Part shown: one piece after another, positions 22,318-33,722 of the stretch
How the letters are laid out: each line of letters opens with the position of its first letter
Numbering within the stretch: the first letter of the stretch is position 1
NCBI RefSeq assembly: GCF_032854445.1
Contig: NC_088300.1
Location: forward strand, 26,517,608 to 26,581,607
Direction: 5' to 3'
From: Liolophura sinensis
Lineage: Eukaryota; Mollusca; Polyplacophora; Chitonida; Chitonidae
Length of the DNA stretch: 64,000 bases
Position numbers and translations under genes: made by a program
The notes under the pieces: model-generated
Told to the model about the DNA's origin: nothing
The model's database searches: none
The model's input: the letters and a program-made list of their open reading frames with translations, nothing else

Positions 22318-25300
22318 ATGCCTGAAATAGAGAGCCAGCAAATTGAGGAAGGGGAGGCTGAAACCTTCGCCTTCCAGGCCGAAATTGCGCAGTTGATGAG
22401 CTTAATCATCAACACCTTCTACTCCAACAAAGAAATCTTCCTCAGAGAACTTATCTCAAACTCCTCGGATGCTTTGGATAAAATTCGATACGAGAGTTTG
22501 ACAGACCCGTCTAAGTTGGACAGCGGGAAAGACCTATACATACAGATCATCCCTAACAAAGAGCAGAACACCCTGACCATAGTGGACACAGGCGTGGGCA
22601 TGACAAAGGCAGACCTGGTCAACAACTTAGGTACCATTGCCAAGTCCGGAACCAAGGCATTTATGGAGGCCTTGCAAGCCGGTGCCGATATCTCTATGAT
22701 TGGACAGTTTGGTGTGGGGTTCTACTCGGCTTACTTGGTAGCAGACAAAGTGACAGTTATGTCCAAACACAACGATGATGAGGCATACATATGGGAGTCT
22801 TCTGCCGGTGGGTCGTTCACCATTCGGCCATTGACAGGGGAACAGCTGAGCAGAGGAACGAGGATAACCCTGCACATGAAGGAAGATCAAGCGGAGTACT
22901 TGGAGGAGAAACGCCTGAAAGAAGTGGTGAAGAAACACAGCCAGTTTATTGGGTACCCTATCAGCCTTCTGGTACAGAAGCAAAGAGATAAGGAAGTGTC
23001 TGATGATGAGGAGGAAGAGGAGAAAAAGGAGGAAGACAAAGACGAAGAGAAGGTGAGATTGGTTTTCATTCCCTTTTATTCATCATGTAAATTGAAGAAT
23101 TGCTTAACCAGACCTTCATTCATATCATATGCTTTAAGTTAAGTGTTTTAACTGATCCTGACCATCAGGTGCAAAATCATTATAATGTAGTAATTTAAGC
23201 CAACCATCAGCTAAAACTAAAGTAGCCAACCTCTAATTTCAGATGAGAGAATGTAAATTATCCTGGAAGAAATCACAGTGATCAATAAAACAAAAATAAT
23301 TTTTGAGTTTGTCCATGTTGATTGTTCACTTGGGATAGAAAGCAGTTTTAGTCAGGAGTTATGCCCTTTGGATAGAATATATAGATACCGTACATGTTTG
23401 ATGTTTAAGCTGAATGACATCATAAAATTGATCTGAAACCTCCAGCATCACTGAGTAAAAGATTTGGTGACAGGTTTCTAAACCTAAGTGTTCTTACAGG
23501 ATAAGCCTAAAGTGGAGGATCTGGATGAAGACGAGGATGATGATTCCAAAAAAGACAAGAAAAAGAAGAAAACCATCAAAGAGAACTACACAGAGTTTGA
23601 AGAGCTGAACAAAACCAAGCCTCTGTGGACACGTAACCCAGATGACATCTCGCAGGAGGAGTATGGAGAGTTCTACAAATCTTTGACCAATGACTGGGAG
23701 GACCATTTAGCTGTTAAGGTAAGATTAGGGATTGACAGTTGTAAGGGATTTATTGTTGGGAGCCAAATTCTTGTTGCTGACAGCTGATGTAAGCATCAGA
23801 GTTATAAATTACAATAAGCTCCTGATAATTACTTCAGTGGACCTGCATTTAGGTGTGGCATTTCTGCCCTTTGGCTGCTTGTGATAGTGGAGGTAAATGT
23901 ATGGGGCCCATCTGGCTTTCACATGAAACTACACCTCATTCTGTTTTCACTTTAGCTGTTGCCTTTGGTCAGTCAGGTTTCTCAGGAATTTTCACTACAG
24001 TGGGCACTCTGTAATTTCGGAATTAAATCTACAGTAAATGATCTAAAGTTTCACACGTGAATTACTGTCATTTACTCTCGCACAATCTGAGTTGGCAGAA
24101 AGAAGACAGAAGACAGTGATAAACTCTCAGCCTGTTTCATAACCGTGAATGGCATTTGGCAGCTCTGATTGCTAATGCGCCCCACATGGGGTCAAATCAC
24201 TGACATTGAGGTGTGCAGGTCTACATGTGCATCTCTCAATATACCCGTGAATGAAATCAAAGAAAATATCAAGACAGGTGATGTCTATTACAAACCTTTA
24301 CATTCCAAACATTGTCTCAGAGAATGACCACGCCAAAAAAGGAATGTACATGCACAATGTACACTGCAGACAAACTGTTTGATCGGGTTAGGCCTATGTG
24401 GAAGTCACCTCACACTGTTATCTGGTAAACGGTTGTCTTCTGAGAGCCATCATTATGTAAAGAATATGTGTACAAATGTATTTCAGCTCATCAGCTTCCT
24501 GTGTCCATGTAATTCCAAGATAGTATGTCAATCTAGACGCACATTTTACAGTTGGAACTGTCCTCCTGTTGCAGAAGAGTGCCTTTTCTGCGTTTTCATA
24601 TGACGAACTTCTGTTAAAAACAGAAAATATACTCCATGTGAGGTTTCCGTAAAATACCATGATTTACATTTACCTTTATTTTCGGTAGCGTTGTGTGCGA
24701 GTCTCACATATTAGGAAACCTGATTTGTTTGAGTTGTTAACACATTACACAACACCGTCACTAACTTTATATCAAAATAAATTGCATGTTTTATGATTTA
24801 CTGTATACAGTTTGGCCCAGATGTGATTCAAGATTATTGTTTTGCCTGTTGCCGGCAAAAATTATGCTATCAATGGGCAGACACGTGGAAAGTTTGTTTA
24901 TTACATTCTTAAACAGTCTGTGTAACCCCCTAACCACCCCTGATGCTCTCTCGTGGCACCCAGTAAAAACCACAAACAACGCCATGAATTCTGGGATACA
25001 CTTTCCAAGTTCCAGGGTGAAACTTTAGGTCAGTTACCGTATAATAAATAATTCATCATCATGAAATCTGCAGTTAATAAATTGTCAATGTGTTGATTAT
25101 TCTAGTGGTTTTCTCTTGCAGCACTTCTCAGTAGAAGGCCAGCTAGAGTTTCGAGCTTTGCTGTTTGTTCCAAAGAGAGCACCCTTCGACCTGTTTGAGA
25201 ACCGCAAGAAGAGGAACAACATCAAGCTGTATGTGAGGCGAGTGTTTATTATGGACAATTGTGAGGATTTGATCCCCGAGTATTTAAATTTCATCCGTGG

Positions 25301-28300
25301 TGTGGTGGACTCTGAGGATTTACCACTCAACATCTCCCGAGAAATGCTACAACAGAGCAAGATTTTGAAAGTCATCCGGAAAAATCTGGTGAAGAAATGT
25401 ATGGAATTGTTTGACGACATAGCTGAGGACAAAGACAATTACAAGAAATTCTACGAGCAGTTCGGCAAAAATTTGAAGGTGAGTACCATTTTTATTGGTG
25501 TGTAATATACCATCCTTAATGCTGTAGTCTTAAAATAAGTATAATTGCTGGTGACTGAATAGTATGCAAGAGGCAAGATTCATTCAATCTGTATTGGCAG
25601 TTCACTGATTTTTTTTCTAAAAATTCCTCATTTTTTAACCAGCTCAATATTATGTTGAAAGAAAGTAATAAATCTGCATGGAATGGTCTCTAGCCTTCAC
25701 ATGGCAGGAATCCTTGGTTACATATTTTTGCTTTCATTAGAAAATGATACTGACATCAACAAAACTATAGTTGTGAATTATTGCCTAAAATTGAAACTAG
25801 AGAGACGTGTTTGCCCGTATCAACTAATGAACGTATGTATTTACAAATTCCACTTGTTCAGCTTGGAATGCATGAAGACACGACAAACAGAAAGAAATTG
25901 GCCGACTTCTTGCGGTACCATACATCAACCAGTGGAGACGAGATGTCCTCCCTCAAGGAATATGTTTCTAGGATGAAGGAAAACCAGAAAGACATCTACT
26001 ACATCACAGGTAACTTGATATTTTAATATAATTGTCCTTTTCCTCTTTCAAGATCTATTCTTATCTTCAGAAACTTGGCTAGTTTTCCTAAAAGCATATG
26101 GCTGATGTGAAGTTGGCATATTTTTTAATCCCGTAAGGTGGCACTAGCGTGAAGCAAGACCTCAATCTATTGTTATGTCAAAATTTGTTGTTGTGCAACG
26201 TCTACAATGTTGCAGTGTATTAGTTTCTACTGTAACGTACTTGGGCTGTATTGTGATGTCATAACGATGAGCTAGGAAGCAAGCATTTAACGTCATTAAA
26301 ATGGCGTCAAGGTCCACATTGATCAGATTCTGTTACCGTACCTAAGGCACAAACCTGCTTAACAGGAAATATCAAACAAGGTAATGTTTACCATTCTGGC
26401 TAGTTCAGTTGGAGTTGTGTGTAGGTGACTCATGTTAATCAGAGATCAGTGGTAATGATGAGTTTTTTCACCGGAGTTTAAATTTTGTTGCCATGGTTTC
26501 TTGCAGGAGAAAGTCGTGAAGCTGTCCAGAACTCCGCATTTGTGGAACGTGTGAAGAAGCGAGGGTTCGAGGTTCTCTATATGGTGGACCCAATTGACGA
26601 GTACGCAGTTCAGCAGCTTAAAGAGTACGATGGAAAGACGCTAGTCTGTGTGACCAAGGAGGGGCTTCAGTTGCCAGAGGATGAGGAAGAAAAGAAAAGG
26701 TTTGAGGAAGCAAAAGCTGAGCTGGAGGGGCTGTGCAAAGTCATGAAAGAAATCCTGGATAAAAAGGTGGAAAAGGTAAGTACCCAATAGTGGTTGGAAA
26801 GTGAACAAGTTTTTTCTTGTTCCATAGGATGAATTCCATAAGATGGAATTCACTTCGAAGGACATTTTTCAAAATTTCTCAGGGCATAACCTTATCCTGT
26901 CAGCAATCAACATTGTAGGTATTCTTTATCCTGGCTAGTGAAAAATATAAGGATTTCTTAAAATATCATTTCTTTGATAATTTGATCAGTTGTATTGATG
27001 GTCCAGTATTATGGCTCCTGTACTGTAAAGAATTTTGTTTTGTATGGATATAGGATTTTGATGCTCTGTGCTATATTATTCCCGAGTAGTCCGTAGCACA
27101 TTATAAAATGTAAAATTTAAATTGAATAATGTTTATATTTGTGTATTTTCTGCTTATTTCAGGTGGTAGTATCCAACCGCTTGGTGTCCTCTCCCTGTTG
27201 TATTGTAACCAGTCAGTATGGTTGGTCAGCTAACATGGAGCGCATCATGAAGGCCCAGGCCCTCAGAGACACTAGCACCATGGGGTACATGGCCGCCAAG
27301 AAACACCTCGAGATCAACCCAGACCATCAGATTATCCGATCTTTATCAGAAAAGGTCAAGGCAGACAAAAACGACAAATCTGTGAAAGACTTAGTGATGT
27401 TGTTGTTTGAGACATCTCTGCTGGCATCAGGCTTTTCTCTGGAGGACAATGTAACTCACTCAGCCAGAATCTACAGGATGATCAAACTCGGATTAGGTAA
27501 GAACCACATATGTTCATAAGTAACATCCCTTAAATTACTGTATTTCACTTAAAGTTTGGCCCGTAAAAAAAAAAAATTCACTTTTAGAGGTAAATAAAGG
27601 CCACAAAGTCCGAACACTTAAGTCGTTTCAGATAAGATATAATCAAACTTCAGACAGCTCATGAAGTGTTTTTGGGGGAATTTTTTCGCGAATTTGTGGG
27701 TTGGTTCACTTAAAGTCAGATACTTGTCAGGAGAGACCTGGAAAGCTTCACTTTAAGTAGATGATGTATAAAATAGCAGCACTTTTTGTTTTTGTCATCG
27801 TTAATATGTCTCAGTGGCCCGGGAAGGAGCACGATTGAATTAGAATCGAGTAAAATGTTTCAGTTGTAAAATGTTAAACTTTCAGTGAAATACAGTAATT
27901 TGAAATCATGAACATAAGCAGCTACTCAAAAATTGAGTTGTACATAATCTATATGAACTGAGTGTAACGACAACAGGTTTTACATCACATGGTTATGCTT
28001 CTAAGTAGCTTCTAAACTTTAAAAGAGAAATTAAGAAAAAAACATGGACTGAATAGAGCACTGGCTGTGATACATTTATTTATTTGATTGGTGTTTTATG
28101 CCATACTCTAGAATATTTCACTTGTACAGCAGCCACCATTATGGTCAAAGGGAACGGAGCAAAGGCTGTGATATACCATACACTGCAGCAGAATGTGGGG
28201 AACATCTTGTCAAAGAGCATGTTTCATCAAAGATATCTCCTGCTGAGAGTTTTTTGTGCTGGTGTTACAGGTATTGATGATGATGATTCTGCCATGGCAA

Positions 28301-28392
28301 CAGATGATGGGGCTGGAGGAGACACAAGTGAGGAAATGCCCCCACTGGAGGGTGACGACGATGATGCCTCTAAAATGGAGGAGGTGGACTGA
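22318..28392 (+). CDS. HSP90: Cytosolic heat shock protein HSP90, copy B (727 aa)
   Basis: Coding exons are 22318-23052, 23500-23718, 25122-25478, 25862-26009, 26507-26775, 27163-27496 and 28271-28392 (TGA). Positions and phases equal those of copy A. Exon 1 (245 aa: ATPase domain and start of the linker) is identical in protein to copy A. Exons 3 and 6 are also identical; exons 2, 4 and 5 differ by one inserted Lys and a few substitutions (E/D and T/S in exon 2, S/A in exon 4, K/R in exon 5). Landmarks are E44, N48, D90 and R391. Exon 7 differs clearly upstream of the shared end: copy B has [14 protein letters not shown] where copy A has [11 protein letters not shown]. Both then converge on [10 protein letters not shown] and the M-E-E-V-D motif. 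It is complete, with no frameshift. Confidence 0.97.
23719..25121 (+). other. Intron 3 of HSP90 copy B, closely alignable with copy A intron 3
   Basis: The first 250 bases are almost identical to the reverse complement of 17651-17400, and similarity continues to the acceptor. The main exception is the about 485-bp block present only in copy A. The other introns of the pair are not alignable by eye. Confidence 0.8.
26121..26300 (+). repeat. Dispersed repeat, copy 2 (relative of 8651-8830)
   Basis: It lies in copy B intron 5 and matches the reverse complement of 8651-8830 over about 180 bases. It is absent from the corresponding copy A intron (14501-14806). Confidence 0.6.
27533..27900. mobile_element. 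MITE with 25-bp inverted ends (CTGTATTTCACTTAAAG family)
   Basis: The left end aattactgtatttcactta and the right end (reverse complement aattactgtatttcactga) match at 24 of 25 positions. It is 368 bp, has no coding capacity and lies in HSP90 copy B intron 7. Related ends occur at 32332-32522 and 36048-36190. Confidence 0.75.
28073..28165 (-). mobile_element. SINE family 1 fragment in HSP90 copy B intron 7
   Basis: It has the tail plus the first 80 bases of the conserved 3' body (atttgattggtgttttatgc). The tRNA head is missing. It ends about 105 bases before exon 7. Confidence 0.7.
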
Positions 28393-29135
28393 AGAACATG
28401 ATGTTTAACCTCTCTTTTCAATCACCCTAAATCATCCCAGGCTTCTTGCAGACAGAATCTTTCTTGGGAAATCAGGTCCTCAAGTTTAATTGGCTTTATG
28501 CAGAAGTGGTTTCTAGATCATCACCTTTGATGATCGTGCAAAAAACGTGCAAAAGACTTCAACAGAGTGGTGGTGTCATGGATGACTTCATTTGTATATA
28601 AGCCTGAATTCGCACATCAATTAGTATTCATATCACATTGTTAGGGGGATCCACAAAGTAGAAGTTTTGTTAGGTGTGAGTATATGTGAGATTAAAATCA
28701 TGTTCTTTGTTGTTAAGAAGGTACAACTGAAGACTCCATTCAATATTACCACTTCATTTTATTCCATTTTATACTGTTAAACAGGTTTTCACTTTCAGTT
28801 TACATGTTCAGTTTGTTGGTCTGCTGTGTAACCACTAACATTTCATGCCAGATATTGTTTTTGTTTCTTTTATATATTTATAAAATGTCCAAGCTTTATG
28901 GATAGCATTTGATGTGATACACCAACACTTAGCTGTTTATTTGTAGTGAAATGTATAGTAAGTGTTCAAGCAACATAACAATTACATTGAACAGCTCTGT
29001 TCCAGAATTACAGTTCTTGATTGCAAGTGAACTGCGATAACCAATGATTTATGAGCAACTTACACTTGAACTCGGTTTCGTATTACTTTGTAAAAGTAAA
29101 CGTTGAATTTTCAAATAAACGTAGTTTATTTGTAT
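28393..29135 (+). other. 3'UTR of HSP90 copy B
   Basis: Non-coding sequence from the TGA to AATAAA at 29114-29119. It is not alignable with the copy A 3'UTR. Confidence 0.6.
29114..29119 (+). terminator. Poly(A) signal AATAAA of HSP90 copy B
   Basis: Canonical hexamer about 720 bases after the stop codon, with no earlier good candidate. Confidence 0.6.
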
Positions 29136-29924
29136 CATATTTTCACTGTGGATCTGTTTTGTCAGTATTATTGTTTCATTGTGTTATCTGTTCAGAATAT
29201 TAAATTGCCTTCGGTTCAAATGTCCAGTTTTATTTCCTTTATTACTGGTATTAAGCGATGAAGAAAACAAGAAATATACCAGGTAAAAAGATCAGTCCAG
29301 GAAACTTCTTGTGAAACAGTGGATTTTCACAAGACTAAGCCAGTCAGTTTTTGTGACATTCATTCCTTTTGTGTAAAATTAGTCTCAAGGCCCATTGGCC
29401 AAGTCGTATACACCTGGATCTACATCCACGTGCGTTTAGAATGTAGAAATATAATCTGTGGCTAAAACCTTTCGAGACGTCCTGGGTCAGTGTTGCCATA
29501 GTAGAATTTCTAATGCACTTTACTTGGATGAAAAAGTTTCAAGATAAAGTAGTTTTCCTGGACATGGTCCTGGTTGATGGTCTTTTTAACTGATGTACTT
29601 AATTTTAATACTTTCTTTGCCTTTATTGAAGTGTTCAATGTGCTGGGTAATAAGTGTGTTCACACACAAGTATGGTAGTATCCAATTAACTCTATTCTGA
29701 CTGCAGCAGTAGCCTTTGCACATTTTGCTCCTAGACATGATACAGAAACCAAGCAAACCACCTTGATGTTCATCTGTTGAGCCAGAAAGCAGTACATTGG
29801 CTAGTTTGGAGTTTACCATCCATCCATTGATGCCAGACACCTAGTGTCTTGGTCTTTATTGGGCTTACGATTGAGAGGAGCATATGTTACAGCAATTTTG
29901 TCCATCTGTCCAATTGTTTTCCAC

Positions 29925-31345
29925 GGAGAGTTTTACTTTTTGGTGAATACTTAAGTACACAAATGGCAATGAGTCGCATCTCGCATTTGTTCATTTCTGC
30001 AGTTGTCATGGTAACCACATTTTCCGTATATATACTATGCAAATAGATATGATTTCTTGTCTGGGCTATAACTGTTTTTCTGTGTAGAGTTCTAATTTTT
30101 GGCGGTTACATACATACACAAATGACGATGTGTTGCGACTCCCATTTGTTCATTCCCTCGGTTGTTGTGGTTAGCAACTCACCAGTTTCCCTACATATAC
30201 TATATTCATGCAGTAGATAAAATTTCGTGTCCGGGCTGTAACTGTTAACTGTTTTTTACATATAGTTTTAATTTTTGGTGGATACATACACACAGATGAC
30301 GATGTGTTGCGACCCCCATTTGTTCATTCCCTCGGTTGTTGTGGTTAGCAACTCGCCAGTTTCCCTACATATACTATATTCATGCAGTAGATAAAATTCC
30401 GTGTCCAAACTGTAACTGTTAACTGTTTTTACATATAGTTTTAATTTTTGGCGGTTACACACAGATGACGATGTGTTGCGACCCCCATTTGTTCATTCCC
30501 TCGGTTGTCGTGGTTAGCAACTTGCCAGTTTCCCTACATATACTATATTCATGCAGTAGATAAAATTCCGTGTCCAAACTGTAACTGTTAACTGTTTTTA
30601 CATATAGTTTTAATTTTTGGCGGTTACATACATACACAAATGACGATGTGTTGCGACTCCCATTTGTTCATTCCCTCGGTTGTCGTGGTTAGCAACTCGC
30701 CAGTTTCCCTGCGTATACTATATTCATGCAGTAGTTAAAATTTCTTGTCCGGGCTGTAACTGTTAACTGTTTTTACATATAGTTTTAATTTTTGGTGGAT
30801 ACATACATACACAAATGACGATGTGTTAGGACTCCCATTTGTTCATTCCCTCGGTTGTTGTGGTTAGCAACTCGCCAGTTTCCCTACATATACTATATTC
30901 ATGCAGTAGATAAAATTTCGTGTCCGGGCTGTAACTGTGAACTGTTTTTACATATAGTTTTAATTTTTGGTGGATACATACATACACAAATGACGATGTG
31001 TTATGACTCCCATTTGTTCATTCCCTCGGTTGTCGTGGTTAGCAACTCGCCAGTTTCCCTACATATACTATATTCATGCAGTAGATAAAATTTCGTGTCC
31101 GGGCTGTAACTGTTAACTGTTTTTACATATAGTTTTAATTTTTGGTGGATACATACATACACAAATGGCGATGTGTTGCGACTCACATTTGTCCACTTTC
31201 GCAGTTGGTTATCAGATTGCCATTTCCCTATGTAAACTATAAAAATAGATATGATTTTGTGTCCAAACTCCAGAACTCTGTTTTCTACATAAGTTTTCAT
31301 TTTTGATGGGACACATTTGTTCACTTGTGCGGTTTTCATGGTAAC
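29925..31345. repeat. Satellite-like tandem array, about 175-bp unit, about 8 copies
   Basis: The word cagtag(a/t)taaaat recurs at 30211, 30385, 30554, 30729, 30904 and 31079, with spacings of 174, 169, 175, 175 and 175. Central units are nearly identical; the first (about 29925-30070) and last (about 31145-31345) are strongly diverged. Each unit contains actgttaactg and catttgttcattccctcgg. Minus-strand ORFs here are repeats of the unit, not genes. Confidence 0.95.
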
Positions 31346-32331
31346 CACAAAACCAATCATCAACACCAACGAAGGTTCCCCTCAGGGGTTATACTCGCCA
31401 CAATGCTGCTGGTGTTCATTTACACATTTCAAACAAATGCATTTGTTGGGGAGTATGTTGTGTTCACCTGTTTATATTTCCTTGATGGTTTTTGAAAAGT
31501 CTTGAATTTAATGAGGCAAGTCTTGAGACTGCCTCACTGGATTTCCATGCCACAGATACCATGAATATACATGAACATGAACTGATGTTGAGTACAACTC
31601 AAATGTGTTACTAAGAGTATCAGTATGTCAAACCTAACTATTATGGTAATGTGTCTCGCCTGTTACATGTCAGTTATATGTTAGAAACACTTGGCAAACT
31701 CTTTGAAAAATTATACATGCAAGCATCAAATTAATAAAATTTTGACAGCTGAAAGTTAAAGCATCGTTCTTCAAATATTTTTATTTGGTTTGTAAGGAAG
31801 ACTGAGTCTATGGTTTAAGCCCAAAACGTGCCCTTGAGTTCAGGCTCGAGTGATCGTTACTGCTAAGAAAGAAAAAACAAGAACAAAACAATTTGTTGAT
31901 ATCATTTTAATCTGGTATACATCAGCTGTTACAGCACATGTACTTTACTTTTAACAAAACATGTCAAATCTAACCCGCCATCCTAGATTAACACCGATCA
32001 GTAATCATTTAAGAGATCGTCTGACACAACAGTATCTCATGATGTCCACTTGTTTCTTTATATGTCAATAATGTGCATGTTAATGCGGTAGAAGAAGTTA
32101 AGTTGTATTCGGCAACATAAAAAATACAACAGTTCATCAAAACAAACGATTTGTTACATGTAGTAACAGCTGTTGACCAGTCTTTGAATGAACCTATTAA
32201 AGTTTCTTGTGCATAGTTTTCTACACAGCAGTGAAAAGCCTTCCTAAACACAATACAGGGAAGTTTGGAACATAAAACAGTGAAAGCAATGAGACCTGAC
32301 ACTACCTGTGTTGCTGGAGCAGGAGAAGGTT

Positions 32332-32522
32332 CTGTATTTCACCTAAAGTTGGCCTGTAAAAATGACCTTAAAATATACTTTTGATGTAAACAGTTCTTTT
32401 CTTTTTCTGATATGAATAATCAACTTTACAAAAAATTTTGAAGTGGCCCTATAATGCAGATGAATCAATCAGAATCAAGCAAAATGTGTCCTGAACAAAG
32501 CTAAACTTTAAGTGAAATACAG
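32332..32522. mobile_element. MITE, CTGTATTTCACTTAAAG family, 191 bp
   Basis: It starts ctgtatttcacctaaagttg and ends with actttaagtgaaatacag, its inverted counterpart. It belongs to the same end family as 27533-27900. Confidence 0.7.
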
Positions 32523-32927
32523 CAGTCCCTAATAAGTTGACATTTTTTCTCACCCTATATTTGGTTAAACAAAATTTTTAAATAAAAACATATTGGTAAC
32601 CTGGACTCTATTATAGTTAAATGATGGTGTGGATACTTTGAAATAATGCTATGTGTAATAACTGCGTAATGTTTACGTAGTTATGCCACTGGTAATTCAC
32701 GTTATCTTTGTATTGATTCGTTGAACGTGTACAGGTTACATGTGGGACCAAATATTCAGTTAGTCAAAAATGTAGTTCACTCACCGGGCTACTGTAAGGC
32801 ATGTTTAAAAGATCCCCCAGACCTGACGTGACATATTACCTCTTTTGTAGTACTTGACACCTTGCATATTCTGTGTAATGGCGTAAATCTTGTGTAGGCT
32901 TCACTCTCTCCTCATCTGTAATGACCA

Positions 32928-32956
32928 TTTTGTTTGTTTGTTTGTTTGTTTGTTTA
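32928..32956. repeat. (TTTG)n microsatellite
   Basis: About seven perfect tetranucleotide units. Confidence 0.9.
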
Positions 32957-33565
32957 CAATAGGCCAGTCCGTGTATAGATTTATTGTCATCTCAACCCCA
33001 TTTTTTAAGGTTACTTGGTGTTTTAATATGTTGTAAATGTTCCAGTTGAGTAAATGACCATAACTCACTTTATTATGGGTAGTTGTTGATGTATGCCAGG
33101 AAAGTCTAGCAGACTATTTTGTGCAATATTTTCCTACGCTCCCATCATAGTGCTTGGAGTCGGGCGTAGCAGGACTTTCAAATGCTTTTACATCACATTC
33201 CCAAGGTAAACATGAGGTGGTTTAATGGAGTTTTATCACTTTAGGATAATGCTCTTCCGATTATATTTGTATTTGTAACTTAACTGCCTTGGTCATACTG
33301 ATCAAATAATTTTTACTATGACCTGCCCTTGATACTGTTGTGAAAATGAGCATAACCATATTCCCGGGTGTTCGATTCCTCGAGAACTTTTTTGTCAGTT
33401 TTCCTTATTCAGTGGAAATAGTTGGTGTTTTTAAAACTTCAAGAAAAACGCTCTCACGTATGCACAAAAGCTCCTGTTAACTATATTTCTAGTGTTATGG
33501 TTTTCTCCATTTTTGTCTTCGATATTAGTTCCTCAAATCTGGCTGATCGGTAAAGCTTGGATGTG

Positions 33566-33722
33566 ATTGGTAAACTTAGGTCATATGGTCAAGAGCCCGC
33601 TGTATAAATACAGAAGCTTTCCAAGTATTTGCAGATGACACACCACATCTCAAACAGTAAACATCTTACTACATAATAATCAATACATCCTGTAGTGAAT
33701 ACCACTGTATTGAGTGGTAAGT
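33566..33722 (+). promoter_or_regulatory. Orphan promoter-like block: CCAAT, TATA and splice donor
   Basis: ATTGG (inverted CCAAT) lies at 33566-33570 and TATAAATA at 33603-33610. A possible 80-base leader then ends in the strong donor GTAAGT at 33717-33722. A two-unit TTCaaGAA lies upstream near 33438. The order resembles the HSP90 copy B promoter (CCAAT, TATA, short untranslated exon, donor). No downstream plus-strand coding exon is recognised. Confidence 0.35.

Larger units (their letters stand above)
31346..33560. other. Non-coding stretch
   Basis: I see no supported exon. It contains a MITE (32332-32522) and a (TTTG)n microsatellite (32928-32956). Confidence 0.4.

Noticed and set aside
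28084-28392. A 102-codon frame covering HSP90 copy B exon 7 and upstream sequence as a separate gene
   Set aside because: The upstream part is SINE and intron; a clean acceptor at 28270 starts exon 7 in the correct phase.
12533-29135. The HSP90 inverted pair as a possible assembly artefact (palindromic mis-join)
   Set aside because: The arms differ in all UTRs, most introns, intron lengths, exon 7 and several codons, so they are two real loci.
30268-31369. Minus-strand open frames of 60-122 codons with recurring peptide
   Set aside because: They are translations of the 175-bp tandem unit. The unit length is not a multiple of three and the frames break at unit edges.
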